Both the position numbers and the translations under genes were made by a program. Source: UBA2031 sp037189985 (GTDB lineage: Bacteria; Pseudomonadota; Gammaproteobacteria; Pseudomonadales; Moraxellaceae). Taken from it: 64,000 nucleotides of DNA. This document shows positions 7,523 to 17,000 of this stretch, piece after piece; the stretch's first letter is position 1; every line of letters starts with the position of its first letter. A model generated the notes under the pieces. The model ran no database searches. It was not told the DNA's origin and was given only the letters and a program-made list of their open reading frames with translations. Where the stretch lies: the NCBI GenBank assembly GCA_037189985.1, contig JBBCJX010000011.1, positions 1-64,000 on the forward strand. Reading direction: 5' to 3'.

Positions 7523-9199
7523 TCAGGAACGATGCCCCCGCTCTGTCCACCAGATGTTGGCCAGCATCCACAACCAGTAAGCCGTACAGCCCAACAGGCT
7601 GAGCAGCCCCAGCACATGCAGGCCTAGCAAGTGCGGGCCCTGAGGTAACTGCGTCAGCAAACCGCTGACAATGAAAAGGCTGGCCAGGAGGATGGCGCGC
7701 GACTGCCGGTGGCTGGCCTTTTCCAGCCGGTTCACCAGTTTCTCTATCTCGCCGGTATCCATGGCCGCAGGCGAGGCTCCGCCATTCGCGCCGTTGCCGA
7801 AAAGTGGTGCCGACGGGTTGTAGAGACGTTCGACCATGTCCAGCGCCCGTACCCGGAAGGAGCGCGCCAGCATTTTCGGAGCGTAGCGATTGATCAGGGT
7901 TTTCTTGAGCAGAGGCGTTGCCTCTTCCATCAACTGGAATTCCGGATCGATCAGCCGCCCGAAACCCTCCAGCGTGATGCAGGCCTTTACCAGCAGCGTG
8001 ATGTCGCTTGGCAGGCGTACATTGTGGTTGCGCAGGATGCTGGCCACGTCATTGAGCAGGCCGGAGATATCCAGGTCTTCCAGCGGCACACCATCAAAAC
8101 GCTCCAGCAGGTTGGTCACTTCGCTGTTGAGTGCTTCGCGATTGACAGGGCGTCCGCCAGTCCACTCGATCAGCACCAGCGTGGCATTTTCCGGCTCCTG
8201 CATGATCACGCAACGGATGAGGCGGATAAGCTGGTCACGCCGTGTCGGTGTCAGGCGTCCCACCATGCCGAAATCCAGCATGGCGATACGGTTGCCGGTG
8301 AGGATGATGAAATTCCCCGGATGCGGATCGGCATGAAAAAAACCGTCCTCCAGCATCATCTTCCACACAGCGCGGGCGCCATGGCGTGCAATCACTTTGC
8401 GGTTGATGCCGGCCTTGTCCAGTTCGTCCACTTTCTTGGCAGAAATGCCGCGGATGTATTCCTGCACATTCAGGTCTTCGCAGGTCCAGTCCCAGAAAAT
8501 CCGGGGAACGCGGATAAACTCCAGCTCGCTCAGGTTTTCCCGCATGCGATCGGCGTTGCGCGCCTCCACACTGAAATCCAGCTCCCGCGTCAGTGAGCGT
8601 TCGAATTCCTGCATGATTTCCACAGGCTGGAACCGGCGCATGTCTGGCGACTGTGCCTCGGCAATTTCAGCCAACTGCCGCATCAGGTGCAGGTCTGCCT
8701 GGATCTGTTGCTCGATGCCGGGCTTGCGTATCTTTAGCACCACTTCCTGGCCCGTAATCGTGATGGCACGATGGACCTGTGCCATGGAGGCCGTTCCTAC
8801 CGGCTTTTCATCCACTTCCCGAAAACATTCACTGATGCGCATCCCGAGACTTTTCTCGAGCTGGGGACGAAGCTGGGAAAACGGCAGGGCACGCGTCTGG
8901 TCCTGCAATTCTTCCAGTTGCTTGATCCACTCCTGTGGCAACAGGTCCACGCGCGTCGCCAGAATCTGGCCGAACTTGATGAAGGTGGGCCCCATTTCCT
9001 CAAGTGCCATGCGGGCACGCACTTCCGGCGGCTGACGGCGAATCTCTGGCGCCAGCTCACGCTGGAAAAAGCGCTCGAAAAAACGCGCCTGCCCTTCCAG
9101 CCCCAGCCAGCGCACAAGATCATCAAAACCGTAGCGCAGGAGAATGCCGATCAGCTCGCGCAGACGGCGCAGTTCGCGGGTGCCGGAGAAAATGTTCAT
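7523..9199 (-). CDS. ABC1/UbiB-family atypical kinase, long form
   Basis: A 558-aa member of the ABC1 (AarF/UbiB) protein-kinase-like family. Visible motifs are KFGQ at 75-78, a modified nucleotide loop GTASMAQVHRA (135-145) where UbiB has AAAS, the lysine in VVLKI (156), HADPHPGN and the metal motif DFGMVG. Two hydrophobic C-terminal helices (about 500-550) should anchor it in the inner membrane. Known relatives support ubiquinone synthesis or lipid handling. The canonical UbiB of this organism is more likely the copy at 39376, which sits with ubiE and ubiJ, so this one is a paralogue of unknown substrate. It lies downstream of hemE. Confidence 0.85.
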   Translation of the reverse strand: MNIFSGTRELRRLRELIGILLRYGFDDLVRWLGLEGQARFFERFFQRELAPEIRRQPPEVRARMALEEMGPTFIKFGQILATRVDLLPQEWIKQLEELQDQTRALPFSQLRPQLEKSLGMRISECFREVDEKPVGTASMAQVHRAITITGQEVVLKIRKPGIEQQIQADLHLMRQLAEIAEAQSPDMRRFQPVEIMQEFERSLTRELDFSVEARNADRMRENLSELEFIRVPRIFWDWTCEDLNVQEYIRGISAKKVDELDKAGINRKVIARHGARAVWKMMLEDGFFHADPHPGNFIILTGNRIAMLDFGMVGRLTPTRRDQLIRLIRCVIMQEPENATLVLIEWTGGRPVNREALNSEVTNLLERFDGVPLEDLDISGLLNDVASILRNHNVRLPSDITLLVKACITLEGFGRLIDPEFQLMEEATPLLKKTLINRYAPKMLARSFRVRALDMVERLYNPSAPLFGNGANGGASPAAMDTGEIEKLVNRLEKASHRQSRAILLASLFIVSGLLTQLPQGPHLLGLHVLGLLSLLGCTAYWLWMLANIWWTERGHRS

Positions 9200-9263
9200 G
9201 CCTCTTCCTTATCCTTGGGACTTGTCGGGAGATCCGCCAGGCTTTTGCTGCAGACGCCACATG

Positions 9264-9296
9264 CACAAAAAAGCCGGGCATATGCCCGGCTTTTGA
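9264..9296. terminator. Intrinsic terminator after hemE
   Basis: The perfect palindrome GCCGGGCATATGCCCGGC (9273-9290) is flanked by A-runs on one side and T-runs on the other, so it can end transcription in both directions. For the leftward genes it would terminate hemE 31 bases after its stop and insulate the ABC1 kinase gene. Confidence 0.85.
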
Positions 9297-9320
9297 TAGT
9301 AGCAAAGCCTGTGCACTTGC

Positions 9321-10388
9321 TCAGGCCTGGTGGTACGCCGCTGACAATTCATGTACAGCATCAATGAAAATGCCGGCATGCGCCGGATCGACCTTCTGGT
9401 CGATACCATGCCCCAGATTGAAGACATGGCCATTACCACTGCCAAAGCCCGCCAGAATGCTGGCAACCTCCTGGCGAATACGGCCCGCGTTGGCGAACAG
9501 CATGCTGGGGTCCATATTGCCCTGCAGGGCAACGCGTGAGCCGACTTCGGTCCGCGCCTTGCCGATATCCGTGGTCCAGTCCAGGCCCAATGCATCGGCT
9601 CCGGTATTGGCCATGTCGGTCAGCCACTGCCCCCCACCTTTAGTGAAAAGGATGACGGGAACACGGCGCCCTTCATTCTCGCGAATGAGGCCGGCCACGA
9701 TCTTCTGCATATAGGCCAGCGAGAACTCACGGTATACAGGCCCGGGCAACACGCCACCCCAGGTATCGAATATCTGGACAGCCTGCGCGCCGGCACGGAT
9801 TTGCGCATTCAGGTAATCAATAACGGACAGTGCGATTTTTTCCAACAGGGCATGCGCGAGTTCGGGTGTGTCATACACCATGCGCTTGATGACGTGGAAA
9901 TCGCGGGTGGAGCCGCCCTCCACCATATAGGTCGCCAGCGTCCACGGGCTGCCGGAGAAGCCGATGAGGGGAACACGGCCACCCAAAGCGCCGCGTATGG
10001 TTTTCACGGCCGCCATCACATAATCAAGGTCACGCTCCGACTGCGGAATCGATAGGGTAGCAATGTCAGCTTCCGTCCTGACAGTCTTCCTGAAACGGGG
10101 ACCCTCGCCCGCCTCGAAATACAGGCCCAGGCCCATGGCATCCGGGATGGTAAGGATATCCGAGAAAAGAATGGCGGCATCGAGGTCGTAGCGCTCCAGC
10201 GGCTGGAGGGTGACTTCACACGCCAGCTCCGGATTCTTGCACAGCGCCATGAAATCACCGGCCCGGGCACGCGTTTCCCGGTACTCCGGCAGGTAGCGGC
10301 CTGCCTGCCGCATCATCCAGACAGGGGTGACATCCACGGGCTGGCGCAGCAGGGCACGCAGGAAACGGTCATTCTTGAGAGCAGTCAT
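9321..10388 (-). CDS. hemE: Uroporphyrinogen decarboxylase
   Basis: This cytosolic enzyme of 355 aa removes four carboxyl groups from uroporphyrinogen III to give coproporphyrinogen III in heme synthesis. The length is normal. The family signature PVWMMRQAGRYLPEYR is at about 21-36, GFSGSPWTLATYM is near 145, and the C-terminal NLGHGID is present. It keeps the Pseudomonas-like position next to gltD, though a permease gene and a hydrolase gene lie between. Upstream (10389-10553) I see no convincing promoter hexamers. Confidence 0.96.
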   Translation of the reverse strand: MTALKNDRFLRALLRQPVDVTPVWMMRQAGRYLPEYRETRARAGDFMALCKNPELACEVTLQPLERYDLDAAILFSDILTIPDAMGLGLYFEAGEGPRFRKTVRTEADIATLSIPQSERDLDYVMAAVKTIRGALGGRVPLIGFSGSPWTLATYMVEGGSTRDFHVIKRMVYDTPELAHALLEKIALSVIDYLNAQIRAGAQAVQIFDTWGGVLPGPVYREFSLAYMQKIVAGLIRENEGRRVPVILFTKGGGQWLTDMANTGADALGLDWTTDIGKARTEVGSRVALQGNMDPSMLFANAGRIRQEVASILAGFGSGNGHVFNLGHGIDQKVDPAHAGIFIDAVHELSAAYHQA

Positions 10389-10553
10389 GAGCAGGTCCGG
10401 TCAGGCGAGGCCGGCATTGTAATGGGACGGGCGGCAAGTTTCCGCCCCGGCATCATATTCCATCAAGGAATAAGCTAATTTCTCATGGCTATTTCAGTTA
10501 TGGCACGCCTTTACGTAGGGTTGCGCGCCTGATTGCTATAGCCATCAAAACAC

Positions 10554-11519
10554 ATGAAGCCACGCAAGATCGACCTGGACAGCTCCCCTCTCGCCGAAGA
10601 GCACGAGGCGCTGGGCCTGCCCCCGCTGGAAACGTCGGTTACCCATGCCGGCCCTCACCCATTCCGCCGCGACCTGCTTCTGCTCCTCGTCCTGCCCGTG
10701 CTGGCCTTGCTGCTGTATGCACTGGGAATGTGGCTGCTGCCTGAGTCAGTCCTGCAAGAAATAGGCGCAGGCCTGCAACAGCAGAGCTTCTGGACGGCAG
10801 TTGCTGTCGGGCTCTTCGCCCAGATCATTGATGGAGCACTGGGGATGGCCTACGGCATCACGGCCACGACCTTCCTGCTCAGCACCGGCGTGTCACCAGC
10901 TGCCGCATCGGCATCAGTGCACATGGCCGAGATATTCACCACGGGGTTTTCGGGACTTTCCCACTGGCGCTTTGGCAATGTGGACAAAGCACTCTTCAAG
11001 CGCCTACTAGTCCCCGGCATCATCGGTGCCGTCACCGGTGCCTGGGTGATCACCAGTGTCGATGGCGACGCCATCAAGCCCTGGATATCAGGCTATCTCG
11101 TGATCATGGGCCTCTATGTGCTGAGCAAGGCCTTCCGCCATATCAAGAAGCGCAAGGAACCACCAAAGCATGTGGCCGCGCTGGCACTGACTGGGGGATT
11201 TGTGGATTCGGTCGGCGGCGGCGGCTGGGGACCCGTGGTGACAACCTCACTGATCGGCACCGGCAACGATCCCCGTACCACCATAGGCTCCGTGAACGCT
11301 GCCGAGTTCTTCCTGTCGCTGGCAGGCGGGCTCTCCTTTGCCTTACTGATCGGCTTCACCCACTGGCAGGTGATTGCCGGCCTGGTGGTCGGCGGCCTGT
11401 TTGCGGCGCCCTTTGCAGCATGGCTTTGCAAGCACCTGCCGGCGCGCACACTGCTGATCATGGTCGGGGTACTGATCACCCTCATCAGCAGCTTCAACCT
11501 CTGGAAAGCGCTGGCCTGA
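10554..11519 (+). CDS. TauE/SafE-family membrane permease
   Basis: A 321-aa integral membrane protein of the TauE/SafE (sulfite exporter-like) family with about eight membrane helices. The first is at about 42-63 after an unusually long 40-residue cytoplasmic N-terminus. The two family repeats can be seen: IDGALGMAYGITATTFLL with HMAEIFTTGFSGLSH in the first half, and VDSVGGGGWGPVVTTSL with NAAEFF in the second. Family members export sulfite, sulfoacetate or other organic anions; nothing nearby shows the substrate. It runs opposite to its neighbours, and its stop falls two bases from the stop of the convergent hydrolase gene. Confidence 0.85.
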   Translation: MKPRKIDLDSSPLAEEHEALGLPPLETSVTHAGPHPFRRDLLLLLVLPVLALLLYALGMWLLPESVLQEIGAGLQQQSFWTAVAVGLFAQIIDGALGMAYGITATTFLLSTGVSPAAASASVHMAEIFTTGFSGLSHWRFGNVDKALFKRLLVPGIIGAVTGAWVITSVDGDAIKPWISGYLVIMGLYVLSKAFRHIKKRKEPPKHVAALALTGGFVDSVGGGGWGPVVTTSLIGTGNDPRTTIGSVNAAEFFLSLAGGLSFALLIGFTHWQVIAGLVVGGLFAAPFAAWLCKHLPARTLLIMVGVLITLISSFNLWKALA

Positions 11520-11520
11520 G

Positions 11521-12414
11521 TCACTTTCCGGCAAGTGTCTCCTGGTCATCCGGATCAAGCCGGGAGACATCACCGGTCAGTGCGTAATCCAGAAAGTGCA
11601 AAAGGCGCGGGATCACTTTTTCGCGGAACCGGCCCAGAGCCTCTGTATGGCCAGCACCATGCAAGGTCCACAACAGCTTGGGTACCCCTGCCTTGTGGTA
11701 CAGGCGCTCGCTGTGCGACGCGGGCACCACCTCGTCACGGTCACCGTGAACCAGCAACAGCGGCACAGGCGCAATCTGCGCCACGGTCTTGTCCGGGCTC
11801 AGCCCGCCACTCACGATCAGGGGACTGAAGGGCCAGAGCAGATATCCAGCGACCGGTATCTGCAGCAATTTTTCGCGGCCAATGCTCCCGTAATTACTGA
11901 ACGCCGAGTCGGCAATCACGGCCTTGAGGCCCGGCAGCTGCTCACGCCCGGCTAGCGCAAGGGCATTGGCACCCCCCAGGCTTTGTCCGAACAGGATGAT
12001 TTTTCCGGGATCGACATCCTTGCGCGCAAGCACGTGGAAATAAGCGGCCCGTGCATCTTCCAGCACACCGCGCCGGGAAGGCTGCCCGGTAGACAAGCCA
12101 TAGCCACGGTAATCCACGATCAGCACGTTGTAGCCTGCCGCTGGCAGCCAGTCGACATACGCAGCATGCGCTGTGAGGTTCTGCGCATTCCCGTGCAGGT
12201 AAACCACCGTGGCCTTGGCCTGGCCCTGTGCCGGCAGGAACCAGGCATGCAACCGCAACCCGTCCGTAGTGTCCAGCCAGACATCTTCGTGGGGAACAGG
12301 AACTTGCAGATACGGCTCGTAATCAACCCTGTTGGGGAAATAGAACAGGTTATTGGCACAACCTGACACCATGAGCAAAAACAGGAAGCCGCATGGCCAC
12401 CCCAGGATACGCAT
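11521..12414 (-). CDS. Lipoprotein alpha/beta hydrolase
   Basis: An alpha/beta-fold hydrolase of about 297 aa. I take the ATG at 12414 because AAGGGA lies 6 bases upstream and the protein then begins with a lipoprotein signal (MRILGWP, hydrophobic run, VSGC with Cys19 as the lipidated residue). The longer open frame would run through a terminator. The catalytic triad is probably Ser145 (GQSLGG), Asp227 (HGDRDEVV) and His256 (GAGHTE); HGNAQN supplies the oxyanion hole. The closest general match is the family of bacterial relatives of ABHD12/13-type serine hydrolases. The substrate is unknown, and it should act at the periplasmic face of a membrane. Confidence 0.8.
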   Translation of the reverse strand: MRILGWPCGFLFLLMVSGCANNLFYFPNRVDYEPYLQVPVPHEDVWLDTTDGLRLHAWFLPAQGQAKATVVYLHGNAQNLTAHAAYVDWLPAAGYNVLIVDYRGYGLSTGQPSRRGVLEDARAAYFHVLARKDVDPGKIILFGQSLGGANALALAGREQLPGLKAVIADSAFSNYGSIGREKLLQIPVAGYLLWPFSPLIVSGGLSPDKTVAQIAPVPLLLVHGDRDEVVPASHSERLYHKAGVPKLLWTLHGAGHTEALGRFREKVIPRLLHFLDYALTGDVSRLDPDDQETLAGK

Positions 12415-12474
12415 GAACATTCCCTTTCCCATCTTGCTGCAAACAATTGGCATTGAAGCGCATGCACTGCAAAA

Positions 12475-12506
12475 CAAAAAGCCCGCTGACAGCGGGCTTT
12501 TTGTTT
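12475..12506. terminator. Intrinsic terminator after gltD
   Basis: The stem GCCCGCT-GAC-AGCGGGC (12481-12497) has A-runs on the left and T-runs on the right, so it works in both directions. It lies 25 bases after the gltD stop and separates the gltBD operon from the lipoprotein hydrolase gene. Confidence 0.85.
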
Positions 12507-12522
12507 TCAGCAGGAACCGGGA

Positions 12523-13947
12523 TCAGACATCCAGATAGTCCAGAATGCCCTCTGCGGCCTGACGGCCTTCCCATATTGCAGTCACCACCAGATCAGAACC
12601 ACGCACCATGTCGCCGCCGGCAAAGACTTTGGGGTTCGCGGTCTGGAACTTGTATTGCGACTCGGCAGGTGCGAGCACGCGGCCACTGTTGTCCGTCTGG
12701 ATGCTGAACTGCTCGAACCACGGCGCCGGGCTAGGACGGAAACCGAATGCCAGGATGATGGCATCGGCAGGCAGCACCTGCTCGGAACCCGGAATCGGTT
12801 CAGGCGAGCGACGGCCACGGGCATCGGGCTCGCCCAGGCGGGTCTCCACGACCTTGACCCCTGTCACCCCTGACGTTTCATCACCGATGATGGCAACCGG
12901 CTGGCGATTGAAAAGAAACTCCACGCCTTCTTCGCGTGCATTCTTCACTTCGCGGCGGGAGCCCGGCATGTTTTCTTCATCACGCCGGTAGGCACAGACC
13001 ACACTGGCTGCCTGCTGACGTACGGAGGTACGGTTGCAGTCCATGGCTGTATCGCCACCGCCCAGCACCACTACCTTCTTGCCTTCCATGCTGACGTAGT
13101 CTGTCGAGCTCTTTTCAAAACCCAGGCAGCGGTTGACATTGGAAATCAGGAAGTCCAGTGCGTCATGAACACCCGGCAATTCCTCGCCGGGGAAGCCGCC
13201 CTGCATGTAGGTGTAAGTGCCCATGCCCAGGAATACGGCGTCGTACTCACCAAGCAGTTGTTCGAAAGAAATGTCCTTGCCGACCTCAGTATTGAGACGG
13301 AACTCGATGCCCATGCCCTCGAAGATTTCGCGGCGGCGGGACATCACGTTCTTTTCCATCTTGAACTCGGGAATGCCAAAAGTGAGCAGACCGCCGATTT
13401 CCGGATACTTGTCAAAAACCACTGGCTTCACGCCGCTACGCACCAGCACATCGGCACAGCCGAGACCGGCAGGACCGGCACCGATGATGGCAACCTTCTT
13501 GTCCGTCCACACCACCTTGGACATGTCGGGGCGCCAACCCATGGCGAAGGCGGTGTCGACGATGTATTTCTCCGTGCTGCCGATGGTCACGGCACCAAAA
13601 CCGTCATTCAGCGTACAGGCACCTTCGCAAAGCCTGTCCTGGGGGCAAACACGACCACACACCTCAGGCAGCGTATTCGTCTCGTGACAAAGCTCGGCAG
13701 CCTGAAAAAGGTTGCCTTCCGAAATCAGCTTGAGCCAGTTCGGAATGTAGTTGTGAACGGGGCACTTCCATTCGCAATACGGGTTGCCGCAGGCCAGGCA
13801 GCGATGCGCCTGGTTCTGTACTTCGACCTTTTCGAACGGATGATAGATTTCCACGAAGGTTTCCGTGCGCTGCACGATATCCTTCTTGGAAGGATCCTGC
13901 CGCGGTACATCGAGAAACTGGAAATCGTTGTTCAGGCGTTCTGCCAT
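12523..13947 (-). CDS. gltD: Glutamate synthase (NADPH) small subunit
   Basis: This 474-aa flavoprotein passes electrons from NADPH to the large subunit for glutamate synthesis from glutamine and 2-oxoglutarate. The N-terminal iron-sulfur region has the cysteine motifs CLACGNPYCEWKCP and CGRVCPQDRLCEGAC. The FAD-binding motif is IGAGPAGLGCAD (about 150-161), and the second nucleotide site, for NADPH, is VVLGGGDTAMDC (about 293-304). The length is typical. It lies 59 bases downstream of gltB in the same operon. Confidence 0.97.
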   Translation of the reverse strand: MAERLNNDFQFLDVPRQDPSKKDIVQRTETFVEIYHPFEKVEVQNQAHRCLACGNPYCEWKCPVHNYIPNWLKLISEGNLFQAAELCHETNTLPEVCGRVCPQDRLCEGACTLNDGFGAVTIGSTEKYIVDTAFAMGWRPDMSKVVWTDKKVAIIGAGPAGLGCADVLVRSGVKPVVFDKYPEIGGLLTFGIPEFKMEKNVMSRRREIFEGMGIEFRLNTEVGKDISFEQLLGEYDAVFLGMGTYTYMQGGFPGEELPGVHDALDFLISNVNRCLGFEKSSTDYVSMEGKKVVVLGGGDTAMDCNRTSVRQQAASVVCAYRRDEENMPGSRREVKNAREEGVEFLFNRQPVAIIGDETSGVTGVKVVETRLGEPDARGRRSPEPIPGSEQVLPADAIILAFGFRPSPAPWFEQFSIQTDNSGRVLAPAESQYKFQTANPKVFAGGDMVRGSDLVVTAIWEGRQAAEGILDYLDV

Positions 13948-13978
13948 TTGCCTTGCCTCAAAACTGAGCTTGGTTATG

Positions 13979-14001
13979 CCCTCCCCCTAAGGAGAGGGAG
14001 A
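13979..14001. repeat. Hairpin in the gltB-gltD gap
   Basis: CCCTCCCC and GGAGAGGG pair, with one wobble pair, around a short loop between the gltB stop and the gltD start. It belongs to the same CCCTCTCCC/GGGAGAGGG family as 34830-34853. A role in setting the ratio of the two subunits is possible but unproven. Confidence 0.4.
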
Positions 14002-14006
14002 ACGTA

Positions 14007-17000
14007 TTACATCGGGTTCTTGCGGGTATTGTTCAGCAGTTCCTTGATGTTGGCCGCCTTGGGCTTGACCAGCCAGAACTTGCGCTGGTACTCATCAAAG
14101 CGCTTGAGGATTTCCGATCCCCATGCACTGCCTGTCTCGTCAACATACTCGGCAAGCACTTCACGCAAATGGTGACGATGAGCCTCCATTGCTTCCGCAC
14201 TGATGCGATGCAGCTCGATCAGCTCGGGATTGATGCGATCAAAGAAGTTGTTGTCGATATCGAGGACATACGCGAAGCCACCCGTCATGCCTGCACCGAA
14301 GTTGAGTCCCGTCTTGCCGAGCACGGTGACAAGACCACCGGTCATGTACTCGCAGCAATGATCACCAGCGCCCTCAATCACGGCATGGCATCCGGAGTTG
14401 CGCACGGCAAAACGCTCACCGGCCGTGCCGGCAGCATACAGCTCGCCACCGGTCGCGCCATACAGGCAGGTATTGCCGATGATGGCGGTTTCCTGTGACT
14501 TGAAGGGAGAACCCTTGGGCGGCGTGATCACCAGCTTGCCGCCCGCCATGCCCTTGCCCACGTAATCGTTGGCATCGCCATCCAGATACATGTGCAGGCC
14601 GCCGGCATTCCACACGCCGAAAGACTGCCCGGCACTGCCGGAAAGCCGCACGACGACAGGCTGCGCCGTCATGCCCAGATCACCATGGCGCTTTGCAATC
14701 TCGCCGGAGAGGCGAGCGCCGATGGAGCGGTCACAATTGCCCACCTTGAAGCTGAATGTACCGCCAGTCTTGCCCTCGATGGCAGGCAGCATTTCAGCCA
14801 CCATTCTTTCGGCAAGAATGCCTTTGTCGAACGGCTCGTTGCGGGAAACCTGGCAGAACTGTGGCTTCTCTGCCGGAATGCTGTCATTCCTGAGCAACGG
14901 CGTGAGATCCAGATGCTGCTGCTTCTCGGTTTCACCCGGCAGCACGTCCAGCAGGTCGGTACGCCCGATCAGCTCAGCCAGCGTCTTCACGCCCAGCCTG
15001 GCCATCCACTCACGCGTCTCGGCAGCCACGAACTTGAAGAAGTTCATGAGCATTTCAGGCTCACCGATATAGTGCTGCTCGCGCAGGTCATCCTGCTGCG
15101 TGGCAACACCGGTGGCGCAGTTGTTGAGATGGCAGATACGCAGGTACTTGCAGCCCAAGGCAAGCATCGGCGTCGTACCGAAACCAAAGGACTCGGCACC
15201 CAGGATGGCAGCCTTGACCACATCAAGACCTGTCTTGAGACCGCCATCGGTCTGCACACGCACCTTGCCACGCAAGTCATTCGCACGCAGAGCCTGCTGG
15301 GCTTCGGACAAACCAAGCTCCCAGGGAGAGCCCGCATAGTGAATCGACGATAGCGGAGAAGCCGCCGTGCCACCGTCATAGCCGGAAATGGTGATGAGGT
15401 CGGCGTAGGCCTTGGCAACGCCGGCAGCAATCGTGCCCACGCCAGGCTCAGACACCAGCTTGACGGAAACAAGCGCCGCCGGATTTACCTGCTTCAAATC
15501 GAAAATCAGCTGCGACAAATCTTCGATGGAATAGATGTCATGATGCGGTGGCGGCGAAATCAGTGTTACGCCGGGCACGGAATAGCGCAGACGGGCGATC
15601 AACTGATTGACCTTGCCGCCCGGCAACTGCCCTCCTTCCCCCGGCTTGGCACCCTGCGCCACCTTGATCTGCAGCACTTCGGCCGATGACAGATAGGCCG
15701 GCGTGACTCCAAAGCGGCCAGACGCTACTTGCTTGATCTTGGAGTTCTTGATGGTGCCATAGCGGGCAGGGTCTTCACCGCCCTCACCGGAATTGGAACG
15801 TCCACCCAGCGTGTTCATCGCAATGGCAATGGACTCGTGGGCCTCGGGCGACAGTGCACCCAGCGACATGCCGGCTGAATCAAAACGCGGGAGTATCTTT
15901 TCAAGCGGCTCGACATCATCAAGCGCTACCGGCTTTATGTCGGCCTTGATGGTCAGCAAGTCGCGAATTGTCGCTACCGGGCGGGTATTCACCAGTTCGG
16001 CATAAGCCTTGTAGTCGCTGTAGTTCCCAGAACGCACGGCAACATGCAAAGTGTTGATCACGTCGGGATTGAAGGCGTGATACTCCTTGCCATACACAAA
16101 CTTCAGCAAGCCGCCTTGATCAATTGCCTTGCGGTCCTTCCAGGCATCCGCAGCAAGCTGCTTCTGGTCATTTTCCAGATCAGCAAAGCTGGCGCCCTGG
16201 ATACGCGAGGCCACCCCCTTGAAACAGGTGCCCACGACATCCGAAGACAGGCCGACCGCTTCGAAAAGCTGGCCACCACGATAGGAAGCAACGGTGGAGA
16301 TACCCATCTTCGACAGGATCTTGAGCAGACCCTTGTTGATGCCTTTGCGGAAATAGGCCTGTGCTTCCAGCGGATCACCAATGACGTCGCCCGTTTTCAC
16401 GAGGTCGGAAATGATGTCGTAGGCAAGATAGGGATAAACAGCTGTGGCACCGAAGCCCAGCAGCACGGCGAAATGATGAGGATCACGTGCCGTTGCCGTT
16501 TCCACGATGATGTTGCTGTCGCAACGCAGTCCGGCCGCGCTCAGGTGATGGTGCACGGCACCCGTCACCAGAACGGCACTGGCTGGCAGGTAGCCTGCGC
16601 GAATGTCACGATCAGAAAGAACGACAAGAACCTTGCCTTTCTTTACGGCAGATGCCGCCTGAGCACAGATACGTTCGATGGCAGCCTTCAGCCCTTCGGC
16701 CTCGGGATAATTGATATCGATGACCTCAACATCATAGCCCGGCGACTTGATGTCCAGTATCTGCCTGAACTTGCTGTGCGACAGCACAGGACTGGCGAGA
16801 ATGGCGCGATTGGCATGTTCGGCAGTTTCCTCGAACACGTTCATCTCTGCGCCCAGGCAGGTTTCCAGCGACATCACGATACTTTCACGCAAAGGATCGA
16901 TGGGTGGATTGGTGACCTGTGCAAACTGCTGACGGAAATAGTCAGCCACGTGGCGCACGCGACGCGATAGCACTGCCATTGGCGTGTCGTCGCCCATGGA

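Noticed and set aside
13165..14175. Plus-strand open frame over the gltD/gltB junction
   Set aside because: It is antisense to both glutamate synthase genes and contains no domain.
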